Source: Ophiosphaerella korrae (Eukaryota; Ascomycota; Dothideomycetes; Pleosporales; Phaeosphaeriaceae). Taken from it: a DNA stretch of 64,000 nt. The stretch covers positions 1 to 64,000 of the forward strand of contig JALNQF010000018.1 in assembly GCA_028456385.1 (NCBI GenBank), read 5' to 3'. Position 1 is the first letter of the stretch. Each line of letters begins with the position of its first letter. Under the pieces are notes generated by a model. That model worked only from the letters and a program-made list of their open reading frames with translations, had not been told where the DNA came from and did no database searches. Shown in pieces: positions 25,459-35,400 of the stretch. The position numbers and the translations under genes were made by a program.

Positions 25459-25917
25459 ATGGCATCTAGTGCACCCAATGACCCTGACATTCTCGCCCAC
25501 GTCAACTCCTTCTGGCAGGGCCGCAAGCCCTCCAGTCCTATCTACCACTTCCTGCTCGAAGACGTTGAGATCACACATGCTTCCAAGGGCCTGGTCCGCG
25601 CCCGTCTACCCCTAACTAACAACCACGTAAACTCCCACGGCGGCATCCACGGCTCTGTATCCGCCACCCTCATCGACTGGATCGGCGGCCTGGCCATCGC
25701 CGCCTGGGACAACCGCACCAAAACAGGCGTAAGCACAGATATCCACATATCCTACCAGTCGTCCGCCAAAGACGGCGACACTATTGAGATAGAAGGCCGT
25801 ACCGGCAAGGTTGGCGGCTCGCTGGCCTTTACCACCGCTACGATTTGGAAGCTGGTGGATGGGCAGCCAGGCCCCATTGTTGCAACTGGCTCGCACACCA
25901 AGTTTGTTAGAGTGTAA
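25459..25917 (+). CDS. Hotdog-fold thioesterase (4HBT / ACOT13-like)
   Basis: This is a single-exon gene for a 152-residue protein of the thioesterase superfamily, hydrolysing acyl-CoA or a related thioester. The hotdog core is visible: NNHVNSHGGIHGSVSATLID (about residues 55-74), with the HGG turn and an acidic Asp residue at the helix that usually hold the active site, followed by VSTDIHISYQSSAKDGDTIE and the last strands. The length matches ACOT13-like fungal proteins. The substrate cannot be told from sequence. No signal peptide is seen. The ATG is in good context (GCCATGG). Confidence 0.9.
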   Translation: MASSAPNDPDILAHVNSFWQGRKPSSPIYHFLLEDVEITHASKGLVRARLPLTNNHVNSHGGIHGSVSATLIDWIGGLAIAAWDNRTKTGVSTDIHISYQSSAKDGDTIEIEGRTGKVGGSLAFTTATIWKLVDGQPGPIVATGSHTKFVRV

Positions 25918-26653
25918 TACACGCCATCTTCTTTGGGCTCTCATTCTGCGCCCCATGAATGCAGGTCCCACTCGGATGGCGGAGACCAACCGCCTTTGCG
26001 CTCCCACATCTTGCGCCGCGAGACGAGGGGGGTGCGAGGGCGAACACATCGTTACAATCAACGAATAAACGTAAATATCATGAATATATCCGTTAATTAA
26101 CTCCTTTCTATCGTACACTCCTCCTTTCCTTGCCTTCAAGTCTCTCACTTAACATCGTCGTAGCGGGACACCCTGTATTACGGGGGTACAAGCAGGGGGC
26201 TGATAGGCACTATCAACAACACGTCCAACCCCGCGCTCTCCATCCTACAACTTCGCCCATGCACTGTGTTTAAGCACCTGCTCTAGGCTATATAGGACGG
26301 GTCGGCCCCTGCCGCACTGCTAAGCCAGTAGTGTTAATGAGTTCTTTATACATATGTTGCCTTCTATGTTGCCGCTGTACAGCCTTACGGCTGGCGTTCT
26401 GCATATGCATAGAGCCCGCGTCTACCCCGCCTGAGGCCTGGCGCGATGCCATCGCCAAACCAAGCATACAACACAGCACGTTCGCCTCAGCTTGCAACTT
26501 CCAGAACGCTGTTCACCATCAAGGCATCTAGAGCTGTGCGGCTACTCGTTTTCCTTCTCCTTAGGCCGACCTTTGCAGTGCGCTAGACTGCTACGTCGAG
26601 CCCCTCGTGTGTCGTTCCTACTGCATACGCTTACCGCACACCCACTATTTGCA
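25918..26653. other. Intergenic, including left end of a TIR-bounded interval
   Basis: No gene is supported. It contains the left copy of an 11-bp inverted repeat (26161-26171) described separately. The sequence between there and 26653 has only short frames. Confidence 0.5.
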
Positions 26654-26704
26654 ATGCGTCTCCTAAAGCACGAAGAGAATGGAGAGTTTACGATCATCAG
26701 CTTC

Positions 26705-26744
<40 letters not shown>

Positions 26745-28700
26745 CGATACCTCCCTATGCTATACTTTCGCACACTTGGGGAGCAGACACAGAAGAGGTG
26801 ACTTTCGCCGACCTCGAACAAAGACAATACTTCTTTGCAGCATTATTGGCGAGCTACATAAGTCGATGCCTAGCACTAATATACTATCTTACTTCTTCTA
26901 CTAAGCAATAGATTCGCGCATTGATAGCGCTATAACTATACTATAAGGGCTATTATATATGCTTGTAATTTAGCAACCGTTACTTATATTATATATTCGC
27001 AAGAAGTATAACCACGTAGGTAAAAGCTTGTTTAAAGACGTGAATGCCTAGGTAGCCTTAATAGAAATCTTTGTAGACGTGCTACGAGACCTAAGCCTAC
27101 GTACGATATACCTAGTTATTAATACGCTAGATAAGTGCGTTACCAATCTACCAAAGCTGCTTGACTTTGTTGCAAAGCAGTCGTTAGTATCTTCGTGTAT
27201 TAAATAGATTGTTTCTAGTCGCAACTGGCCAGACATCGAAGCGCAGCTAGGGCATGAAGTAAGCCTAAGCCTTGAGCTAAACGCAGAATCAGTTGCAGCA
27301 GTAGTTGCAGCCTTTGTCTAGCATATACTGAAGAAGCTAGCCGTGTTCCTGCCTGGGTTAGACGACTTGTACAAGCGGATGATGCAGCAGATAAGCGAGT
27401 CGGACGACGCCGAGACCTGTCGTTGCGTACTAGCTTCAGCCACAGTCTTGTATCGGCCTGTAACTATTGCTGAACTAATTGCGCTCGTCGACCAGCTTAA
27501 GGATGTTAGCAATAACGTGTGGGAGATCATTAACCTTTGTGGATCGTTCCTTACTGTTCGCAAAGACACAGTGTGCTTTGTGCATCAGTCTGCCAAAGAC
27601 TTCCTCTTCACAGAGGCGTCTAACGAGGTCTTTCCAAATGGTCCCAAAGACATACATTGGGCTATCTTTTCAACACCGCTGGCGTATCTGTCTAGAACGT
27701 TGCGCAGGGACATGTACAGCTTAAAAGCCCCAGGATGTACTATTGGGGACGTCGAACCACCGCATGTGGACCCCTTAGCAGCGTCGCGCTACCCGTGCAT
27801 CTACTGGATTGATCATCTATACGACTCAAAGCCTAAGTCTTCGGCAGATAGTGCTAGGAACCAGCAAGTTATAGAACAAGTGACAGGAGTAGTCTATGAA
27901 TTCCTGAGAAAGAAGTATCTCTACTGGCTAGAGGGGCTTAGTTTGTGCAAGAGCATAGATAAGGGCGTTGTCTTAGTAGCCAAATTGTGGTCTCTAGTGC
28001 AGGTATGTGGTACAGAATCTAGCCGTCTATATACTAATGCGAGTAGGCGATGGATAACCAAGGCGAACTTGCACAGCTTGTCCAAGATGCACAGCGATTT
28101 ATAACGTATCACAAACAGGTATAGAGAGTTACCCTCTTCAAACATACGCATCTGCGCTGCTATTTAGTCCAACAAAATAGTCTAGTTAGACAGCTGTTTC
28201 AGCACGAAGAGCCAGAAGATATTGCGATTAAGCCACCTATAGACGAAGGCTAGAGTGCGTGCCTACAAACGCTCGAGGGCCATAGCGATGTGGTCGGGTC
28301 AGTGGCCTTTTCGCCTGACTCGGCCAGGCTGGCGTCGGCGTCGGACGACAGTACCGTCAAGATCTGGGATGCGAGCAGCGGCACGTGCCTCGAAACCGTC
28401 AATATCGGCAGTTCTCTTTACAACCTATCCTTTGATTCTACTGGCTCCGCTCTTCATACTGAAGTGGGTACTATAGCCATTTAGGGCCTACAGGTTACTG
28501 GAATGGATTATATCGCTGAGCGCCTCCTTTGCCTAGGCACAAGCCTTAGCTCAGATGGCACATGGATTTAGCATGGCGGGAACAACGTGCTGTGGATGCC
28601 ATCAGAGTATCGGCCGTTATGCTCGTCTGTGTGCGGGAGTATGGTAGGTATAGGTACTGGGTCTGGAAGAGTATTGATTGTTAAAATGTTCGTAGATGTT
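26654..28700 (+). pseudogene. Decayed HET-NACHT-WD40 (NLR-type) gene
   Basis: Fungal HNWD proteins are NLR-like incompatibility or immune receptors: a HET death effector, a NACHT NTPase and WD40 repeats. Here the frame opens with a HET start (MRLLKHEENGEFTI), a 13-Asn run and the HET motif PPYAILSHTWG. Near 26830 it jumps, in another frame, to mid-NACHT sequence (GELHKSMPSTNILSYFF). The rest of HET and the Walker A loop are missing. The NACHT and linker parts follow (LFKDVNA, IVSSRNWPDIEAQL, GLDDLYKRMMQQISESDDAE, VHQSAKDFLF), then one good WD40 repeat (28260-28380, GSVAFSPDSARLASASDDST) and a C-terminal tail (SSDGTWI, VLWMPSEYRP). Many in-frame TAG/TAA stops replace expected Trp, Gln or Arg codons by C-to-T or G-to-A change, a RIP hallmark. 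An intact 253-codon stretch runs from 27343 to 28104. Confidence 0.85.
26704..26742. repeat. (AAC)13 repeat coding polyasparagine in the HET remnant
   Basis: Thirteen AAC codons are inserted between the HET start and its IPPYAILSHTWG motif. Intact HET proteins, from memory, have only a few residues here. Confidence 0.9.
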
Positions 28701-30260
28701 CGTGGTAATAGTAATCAACAATTTTTTTTTTCTGTTAGTAGCTTATATCTTTATACCTTTATTTTTTTTTAGAGAGGGACGGAGATATATATAAATATAT
28801 AGGCTATCTCTTACTGTATCGAAAGTTCAAGAATCGCCTCTACTTAGTAAAATTTGAACTACTAGATTCTCGTTATTTGTACAGCATGTAGGAACCGTGC
28901 GGGCAGATTGAGTACGCGATCGTAGATACTTCTAGAAAGCTGCCGGCTTGCGTTATAGTTATTGTTAGTAGTGTATACTGTTAACGTAGCGTTAAATTTG
29001 TTATAGTAGTATATACGGACATCTGAGCACGCTACTATATTGTAAGGCGCCGGGCACGAAGGAGTGAATGACCTTACACGTACCACTGGCGCGGCCCCGG
29101 CATTACCCTAGCGCTGCCCTTGTAGGTACAAAGAGAGGGCTGCGCCCTACACAATAGGAGGTAGCAATTAATCTACACTCTACCCCCCCTTCACCATTGC
29201 TACACCAGCTCGCTGCTATACTGCCAGACGAGTTGTGGTGATCTTTGCTATCCGCGTGGAGAAACTGCCGGAATGTATATTTCTCATGTGAGATGAACCT
29301 TCAAAGCCTGTTATCTTAATCTTTAAAATCTGGGCTTCCGTTCCAGGCCTCTAAATACTGAATAGAAATAATGTATACTGTTGCAAACAAACAGGGAGTC
29401 TTAGTAGAGGGTTGATGGGCGCTATTGGTAGAACGACCGATAGTATATCTAGTATTGCGCTCTGCCTAGTCGGAGGCTAATATACTTAACGAGCAACAAT
29501 TACAGAACTAAATCGTGTTGAGGTTGATTTTTATGTAGTTGCGCTGGCCTGATGCCGAAGGTCCCGACGCAAAAGTGTCCCGCTAGGCATGGATGGACGT
29601 TATGACGGTTGTGGGGCCGCCGCCGTATCGGCCTAAGGAACCTGGTTGGTGGGACATTCGGGATGGTCCGCAGCCCATTGTGTGATATGCAAGGATATTG
29701 GTGCGAGAGAGTTGTTTAATGGCGTGCCTCCAAGACGCGTAGCGCGAGGAGAGTAGAATTGATTGAAGTAATTCGCAGTATCGAATGCTATTCGCAGTGC
29801 ACAAGGTGTGGTATCGATTGCTCAGATATTCGACCAGTGGCTCGAGTCTCGATGGACGATAGATAGATTCTCGAACTGTACCACATCAGCCACGCCTCTT
29901 GTATCCCCTCCCCTCCCCTCCCCCTCCGCCACAAATGACATGCGCCAAACCACCACCCATCTATCCGCTCCCCAGACCTGGTGTCTTTGCACCGCCTTGG
30001 CTACGCCCCCTGATTGGCCAACCGGCCCGCGAACTGTGGTGCAAACCCTGGAATGACGTTTGCTGCGTAGTTCGAAGGCACTGATGTAGTTCGCAGAATC
30101 AGGTGTGGCTAACTGTCCGTCATGAATGCAATATTTGGTATCACATCGGTTGCTATTAGGCAAGTAAGTAGGTAAGTAGTTGGCTCCAAACCGGCACCGA
30201 TAACATCATCATGCAAGCCCAGAAAACAAACCCTAAATAATTTTTTTCTATTTTATCTGA
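28701..30260. other. AT-rich stretch without a supported gene
   Basis: Left part (to about 29085) is AT-rich like the RIP-damaged pseudogene before it; a more GC-rich patch follows near 29090-29280. The right inverted repeat copy is at 29575-29585. Short frames at 29583-30163 lack recognisable domains. The end is the 3' flank of the ADF-H gene. Confidence 0.5.
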
Positions 30261-30960
30261 TTAGTAGCTCGATCCCTGCCGGTCATCTGTGCGAGTTAGT
30301 TCAAGTCCGTAACAAGTAACGCCGATTATCCAACAAAAACTTACAATTCGCACCCATGGCCTTCCGCAGCTTCATCGTCACAGCCTCCTCGTCCAAATCC
30401 CTCCGATCCCCCGTCTGCACTTCTACCGCATACGTGCGAATTACCTGCTTGACTTGCCCCGACTGAAAGCTCATTTTCGCCTTGCGCATTACCTTCGTGT
30501 TGGGGCCTGTAAAGTCAAGTCAAACCAAATCAATTCAAGTCAACCCCCCGCCCGCTTCCAAGTTGCCAAAGGGGAAAGGTAAGGGGAGGATGATAATGGG
30601 ATAGCAAACGTACCAGCCCAAACCACAAACGCAAACTTGACCCGCTCGCTATACTCGTCATTCCCTAGCTTCATGCGCACATACGCATACGCTGCTTCGT
30701 CGTCGGCTAGCGAGGCCGTCATTTCAGCAATGTCGCCGCTGCCCGTGCCGGCGAGCTTCAAGTTATCCGACTTTGCGGACGCATACTGCCAAGCAAAAAA
30801 AAAGAGCGTCAGTCAACCTTGTGCTGGTTCTTACATTGTGCGCGTTGGTGTTGGCTAGTACCTTGAGCACGAGCCACGTAGTCTCTGATTTGTCGGAGCG
30901 CACATCTTCGTAGGCTTGCGCGATGTCCGGGTCTGAGAGGATGTCGGCGGCTGAAGGCAT
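30261..30960 (-). CDS. Coactosin-like ADF-homology (actin-binding) protein
   Basis: Coactosin/ADF-H proteins bind actin filaments. Four exons fit: 30960-30862, 30785-30614, 30506-30345 and 30286-30261, giving 152 residues, the usual coactosin size. Core sequence is typical: DKSETTWLVLK joined to YASAKSDNLKLAGTGSGDIA, then AYAYVRMKLGNDEYSERVKF, FVVWAGPNTKVMRKAKMSF and KLRKAMGANYDRQGSSY. The last exon is only 26 nt. Without splicing at GTAAGT (30344) the frame would end in an unrelated tail at 30301, so a simple open-frame call would give the wrong C-terminus. Similarly, the first intron starts at GTACTA right after LVLK. Acts in the cytoplasm with the cortical actin system. Confidence 0.88.
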
Positions 30961-31580
30961 GGCTTGTTCTATTGGGGAAATTTGGGGAGGGCAAGGGGGT
31001 GGGGGAAGGTTGAGGAAGTTGGGATCGGTTGCGGCTGGGCTAGTGCGGGGCTGAAGGGGCCAATGGCGATGAGACAGTTTCGGTTAGGTGGGGTTTGCGC
31101 TTGTTGGAGCGTTGCACGCTTAACTACGGTAGTCGTGTATGTTTGGATGTGCTATAGAATCCTTGAAGATCGATGGTGTAATGCTGCAGATAGTATGCGA
31201 TGAGCTTTGTCGGAGGGGTTGGAGGTTCTTGACGGAATGATAGATAGCGTTGTTTGAAGCAGGATAAAAAGTATATATTACCGAGTGGATCAGGGTATTG
31301 TATTATGATGCTGAAGCAAAGTGGCAGCGATAACGCTGCTGCCAAACATTCTGCAAAGCCTAGTTCATTGATGTTAGAATCTACGGTTGACGTTGACACT
31401 ACTATATTCATGTCGAGACCGAACTAAATAAACGCCATTCACCTGCTAAGAGTAGCAAATAAAACCCTCCTTTGATGTATTTTATAACGTGAGATTATAT
31501 TGGTAGAGATATCGCGTATTGTAGATGGGTGGGTTAGACGCAAGTTTGGTGTTCAACGTGCATCACACGAACACGTGCAT
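30961..31580. other. Intergenic between the ADF-H gene and the transposase remnant
   Basis: This is the promoter side of the ADF-H gene. No other gene is supported. A direct repeat ACGTGCATC occurs twice near 31557-31580. Confidence 0.5.
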
Positions 31581-32230
31581 CGCGCGCACAGACACGTTAA
31601 TTAGGGGCTACGTCAACCACATCACTGAGCTTGAATTCTTTGCCAGCCCTCCGCACAGCCTTTGACCAAGCCTTTACAAGAGCAAGTATTTACTCTACCT
31701 TTCAAGCTTCTAGCCTTTTTCCTCTTCAACTAGATGTTATTCTGTCAAGATTAGATATGCAGCTCCACACGCCTCCTCCAGCTGCTCTCTCAGAGGCTGG
31801 GACTCCCAGCAACGCAGATGAGCTAGAAGCTCAGTTAGCGCTTATACGTGAACGCGTGCGCCGACACGGGGACCCATCACTAGCGTCAATTAAAGACGTG
31901 CTTAACCTGTTCAAGAAGGAAGCTCAAATGATGGTGCGGTTAAGTGAGCAGCTGGAAGATCGGCTTATCAGACTTGAGCGAGCCCAGGAGGCAGCCAACA
32001 AGCGTAGATCACGGAAAAGCAAGCGTATACAGAAGGGTGGGGTCTTAACAAAGGGACAAGGAGAAGATATAATTGCTCGGATGAAGGCCAAGCAGCAGGA
32101 ACGTCGTGAACAGCGTCAAAATAGAGAGAACTCAGGCTTGAGTCTCCAGGCTCGCCCACGTTGCAAGAGGTGCAAAGAGACTGGGCACAACTCACGTACC
32201 TGTAAAAGAGATGCAGCAGGTTCTACTTAA
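31581..32230 (+). pseudogene. 5'-truncated pogo/Fot1-type transposase tail
   Basis: This is the C-terminal part of a DDE transposase of the pogo/Fot1 group. Recognisable pieces are DTLIRGYVNHITELEF (31590-31640), then, after one extra T in the TTT run near 31640, LPALRTAFDQAF, ASSLFPLQLDVILSRLDMQL, a basic coiled stretch, and a CX2CX4HX4C zinc knuckle (CKRCKETGHNSRTC) before the stop. The DNA-binding HTH and DDE catalytic regions are absent, so the copy is dead. No ATG opens the frame; it starts inside the protein. No terminal inverted repeats were found around it. Confidence 0.75.
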
Positions 32231-32484
32231 CCCAATATATCAACATATACTCTCAATTTCACCGCGTTGCTGAGTTGTACGCTCGCTTGCCACTCATGTT
32301 TAGTTACAATATACACAATATCATATTTAAGCGAACAAATACGATTACAGCACTAGTCCAACACCTAGTCCCCCAACTCCACCCGTAATCAATACCCAAA
32401 CACCGTATCCATGTCCCATCCCATTTGACCATTAAACCCAATCCAATAACACCACATCACACCCTATCCTCCCAACGCCACCAT
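32231..32484. other. Short 3' flank of the coiled-coil gene
   Basis: C/A-rich sequence after the transposase tail and before the coiled-coil gene's stop codon (minus strand). Probably the 3' UTR. Confidence 0.5.
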
Positions 32485-35400
32485 CTACCCAACTACGCTC
32501 TCCTCCTCTGCCGCCCGCCTACAAGAATCCGCATCCGCCTCGCTATCATTTCCAAACGCAGCTGTAGGTAAATCGGTACCAACGCCCGAGTCGCTGGGCG
32601 CGTACTCGTCGTTCATCTCTTTCTTGACAGCCGCGACCGCGCGCCCAATCTCCGAGTGCGTGGGCATAGGGACGTCGGTGTCAGCCGTTGCGGTCGAGAT
32701 GATGGATGGGCTGAGAATGGTGGTGGTGGGCTCGTCGTCTTCCGAGTGCTCTTCCGAGTCCTCATCAATGGCTTCTTCGCCGTGGGCTCCGGTTGAGGCG
32801 TACGAGGTGCGGCGGTCGATGTCGCTACCGGTCATGTATGATGAGCCGCCCGAAGCGTACGAGTACTGGCTTCCTGTACCGCCGAAGCTGGAGCGGCCAT
32901 CGTAACCGGGTGTTTCGCCTTCTGCGTAGCTTTCTGCATAGGAGCGGCTGTCAAGGCTGTAACGGCGCTCGGTGCCGGTCTCGCTTTGTTGGTCTTCTTC
33001 AAGGATGGAGTCGTCGGCGAGGGACATGCGTGGTTGGGACTTCGAGGCTTCTACTTCATCTTCTTCATTGAGAGCGCCATTTTCCTTGTTGCCAATGTTA
33101 GGTCGACCGCCCCAGGAGCCTTTGCGCGCGTAGCTGCTGTTCTTGACGGAATGGCTGCGTTTGATGCCCCCGCCTGTAGTCAAACCAGCGTTGCTCGTTG
33201 TGAACTGTTGGGCTCCGGGAGCTGGGGCGTTTCCGCTAATTTGACTAAGCGAGAGAATGCGTCGCTGGGCTGGGTTGGCAGGTGCACCGTTGCGGCGGAT
33301 TGCAGGACGAGGCTTCAGGGCAAGAGATAGGGCATTGGCTGCTGCGCTTGCAGGGGGTTTCAACTTTCCGTCCTCTCTCGCGGTATCAACCACACCACGC
33401 TTCTTAAGCTTGCTAGGGCTCTTTGAACATCCTTTCGCGATCATCAGGGCACGGGAGTGGTCCATGATACCATTGAGGATGCGACGCTCTAATGCGTCCG
33501 CCTTGATGTCCATGATGTGCAGTTCTTCCCGGCGAATCTCAAGTGCGGTATGAAGAGATGAAACCTCACCAGTGAGGCGGATCTTTTGGTTGGCAAGGTT
33601 TTCGCGTTCAGCTTGGAGAGTGGCAACAATAGCGAGGAGTGAATTCTTCTCCTCATTGAGCTTGAGCATCGTACGATCCTTCTCTTCCTTCAGCTCCGCC
33701 ATGACAATTGTCCTTTCCTCCCTCAACTCTTGCATCACGCGTTCCTTCTCGGCTTTCAGCTGTTGAACATCTGCATCAAGCTGCTCCTTTTGGGTAGCTC
33801 TTTCAAGCTTGAGGCTCTCGAGATCAGCCTCGAGTTGCTCCTTTTGGGCCTTCCTGCGCTCGATGAGAAGGGCAATTTCTTCGGCTTCGCGCTCCTTGCT
33901 CTCATTTCCGTCAGTGATGAGCTGGGTCTGCTTTGCCACGAATTCGCTGACTTCAGCCGCGGTAGCCTTGACCTGCGCATGAATCTCGTCGAGTCGTTCA
34001 GATTTACCAGCAGCTTTGACCGCATCGTCAGCGTGGATGAGAAGCTTATCAAGCTTTTCCTGCACTGCGCCGTCATCATACCCGGGAGACGGCTCGATAG
34101 CTAGGAGCTTGTCGAGCTTCTCTTGAACTGGGGCGTCATCGTACTTCTCTACCGCCTCAATCGCTGGTGCTGCAGGTGGCAAAAGCTTAGGAAGGTTGGC
34201 AAAGTGGGCCTGGAGTTCTTCACTACGGGCCTTTGTCTCTTCGTCCCAGGCGCGAGCTCGCTCGTCAGATTCTTCTTTTGACTTTTGGTTGTGGTCGTAA
34301 TGCGCCTTGACCAGGTCTTGGATCTCTTGAAGCGCTACCATGAACTTCGGGTGATATTCCGTAACATTGTCTTGGAGGCTGGTAAAAACAGTTTCAATGT
34401 TTTTGATCTCATCCCGAGTATGAGAATGTTCAGTCTTGTCTTCAAGCGTCTGCTCCTCGAACTTGGAGAGTGTTTCCTCGATTTTGCCAAAAGCTGTTGT
34501 GGATTCAGTAGACAGCTTTGTGGTGGCATCTTCGAACCGGCCGTGCATCCCGGTGATAGAAGCGCCAAGGGTATCAATGGTCAATCGAAGTTCGTCAGCC
34601 ATGGCTTTGGTGCTTTCAAGAATCTGCTCCTGGGCCTCGGCCTTCTCCTTTATAGTTCGAGCCTGCTCATCGGCTAATAGCTGAGCATCATCGTATTTGG
34701 ACATCAGAACATTGAACTTGTCGTCCAGTTGTTCAGTGAATTTTGTGATAATGGCTTCCTTCAGCTCGTCATGTTTCTCTAGTTGAAGCGCAGACTTCTC
34801 AGCTTGATCGTTCTGAAGGCCTTCGATAGAACCATGGGCACGCTCGAACTCGCGGGAAACAGTCTCCATCAGCTCCTTCACATCAGCAGTGACGTTGTTA
34901 GCACCAATTGTCTCCTCTAATGTCTTGAAAGACTCTTTTAGACCCTCAATAGGATTACCCGCAATAAGGGTTGCAGTGACCTCAGTCTTCATCTCGTCTA
35001 GGGCAGTCCTGACTTCCGTGATGTTTTCGAGAACAGTTTCTGCCTCGAGCCTGCGTTCATCAAAGTTCCTTGCTGTCTTCATAATGTCCTCCTCATACGT
35101 ATCCTTCATCTTGTCATGACTGTCGCGGAAGTCGTGGAGAAGGCCAGTAAGCTGCTCGATGTCGGCTTTAAGTGGCAAAGTCTCTGGGTCAGGAAGCTTG
35201 AGCTCATCAATCTTGACTTTAACATCGTCAACAAGAAGAGAGACGGCGTCGACGTCTGCCTTCGAGGCTTTGGGATCTGCTTCATCATCTGGTTTCGCGG
35301 CTTTCATCTCGTCTAGGGCTTGCTTGATGTCTTCGGCGATAACCTGGACTACGGTAACATCACCCTTGGTTGCCCCTTCGTCTTCAATCTTCTTTGCGAG

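Larger units (their letters stand above)
26161..29585. mobile_element. Candidate TIR-bounded element around the NLR pseudogene
   Basis: TAGCGGGACAC at 26161-26171 is perfectly inverted as GTGTCCCGCTA at 29575-29585. The outermost TA on each side could be a TA target duplication, as in Tc1/mariner/pogo elements, leaving a 9-bp terminal repeat. The interval holds the HET-NACHT-WD40 pseudogene and no recognisable transposase. Similarity beyond the 11 bp is weak, and an 11-bp match found by eye could be chance. This is a candidate only. Confidence 0.35.
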
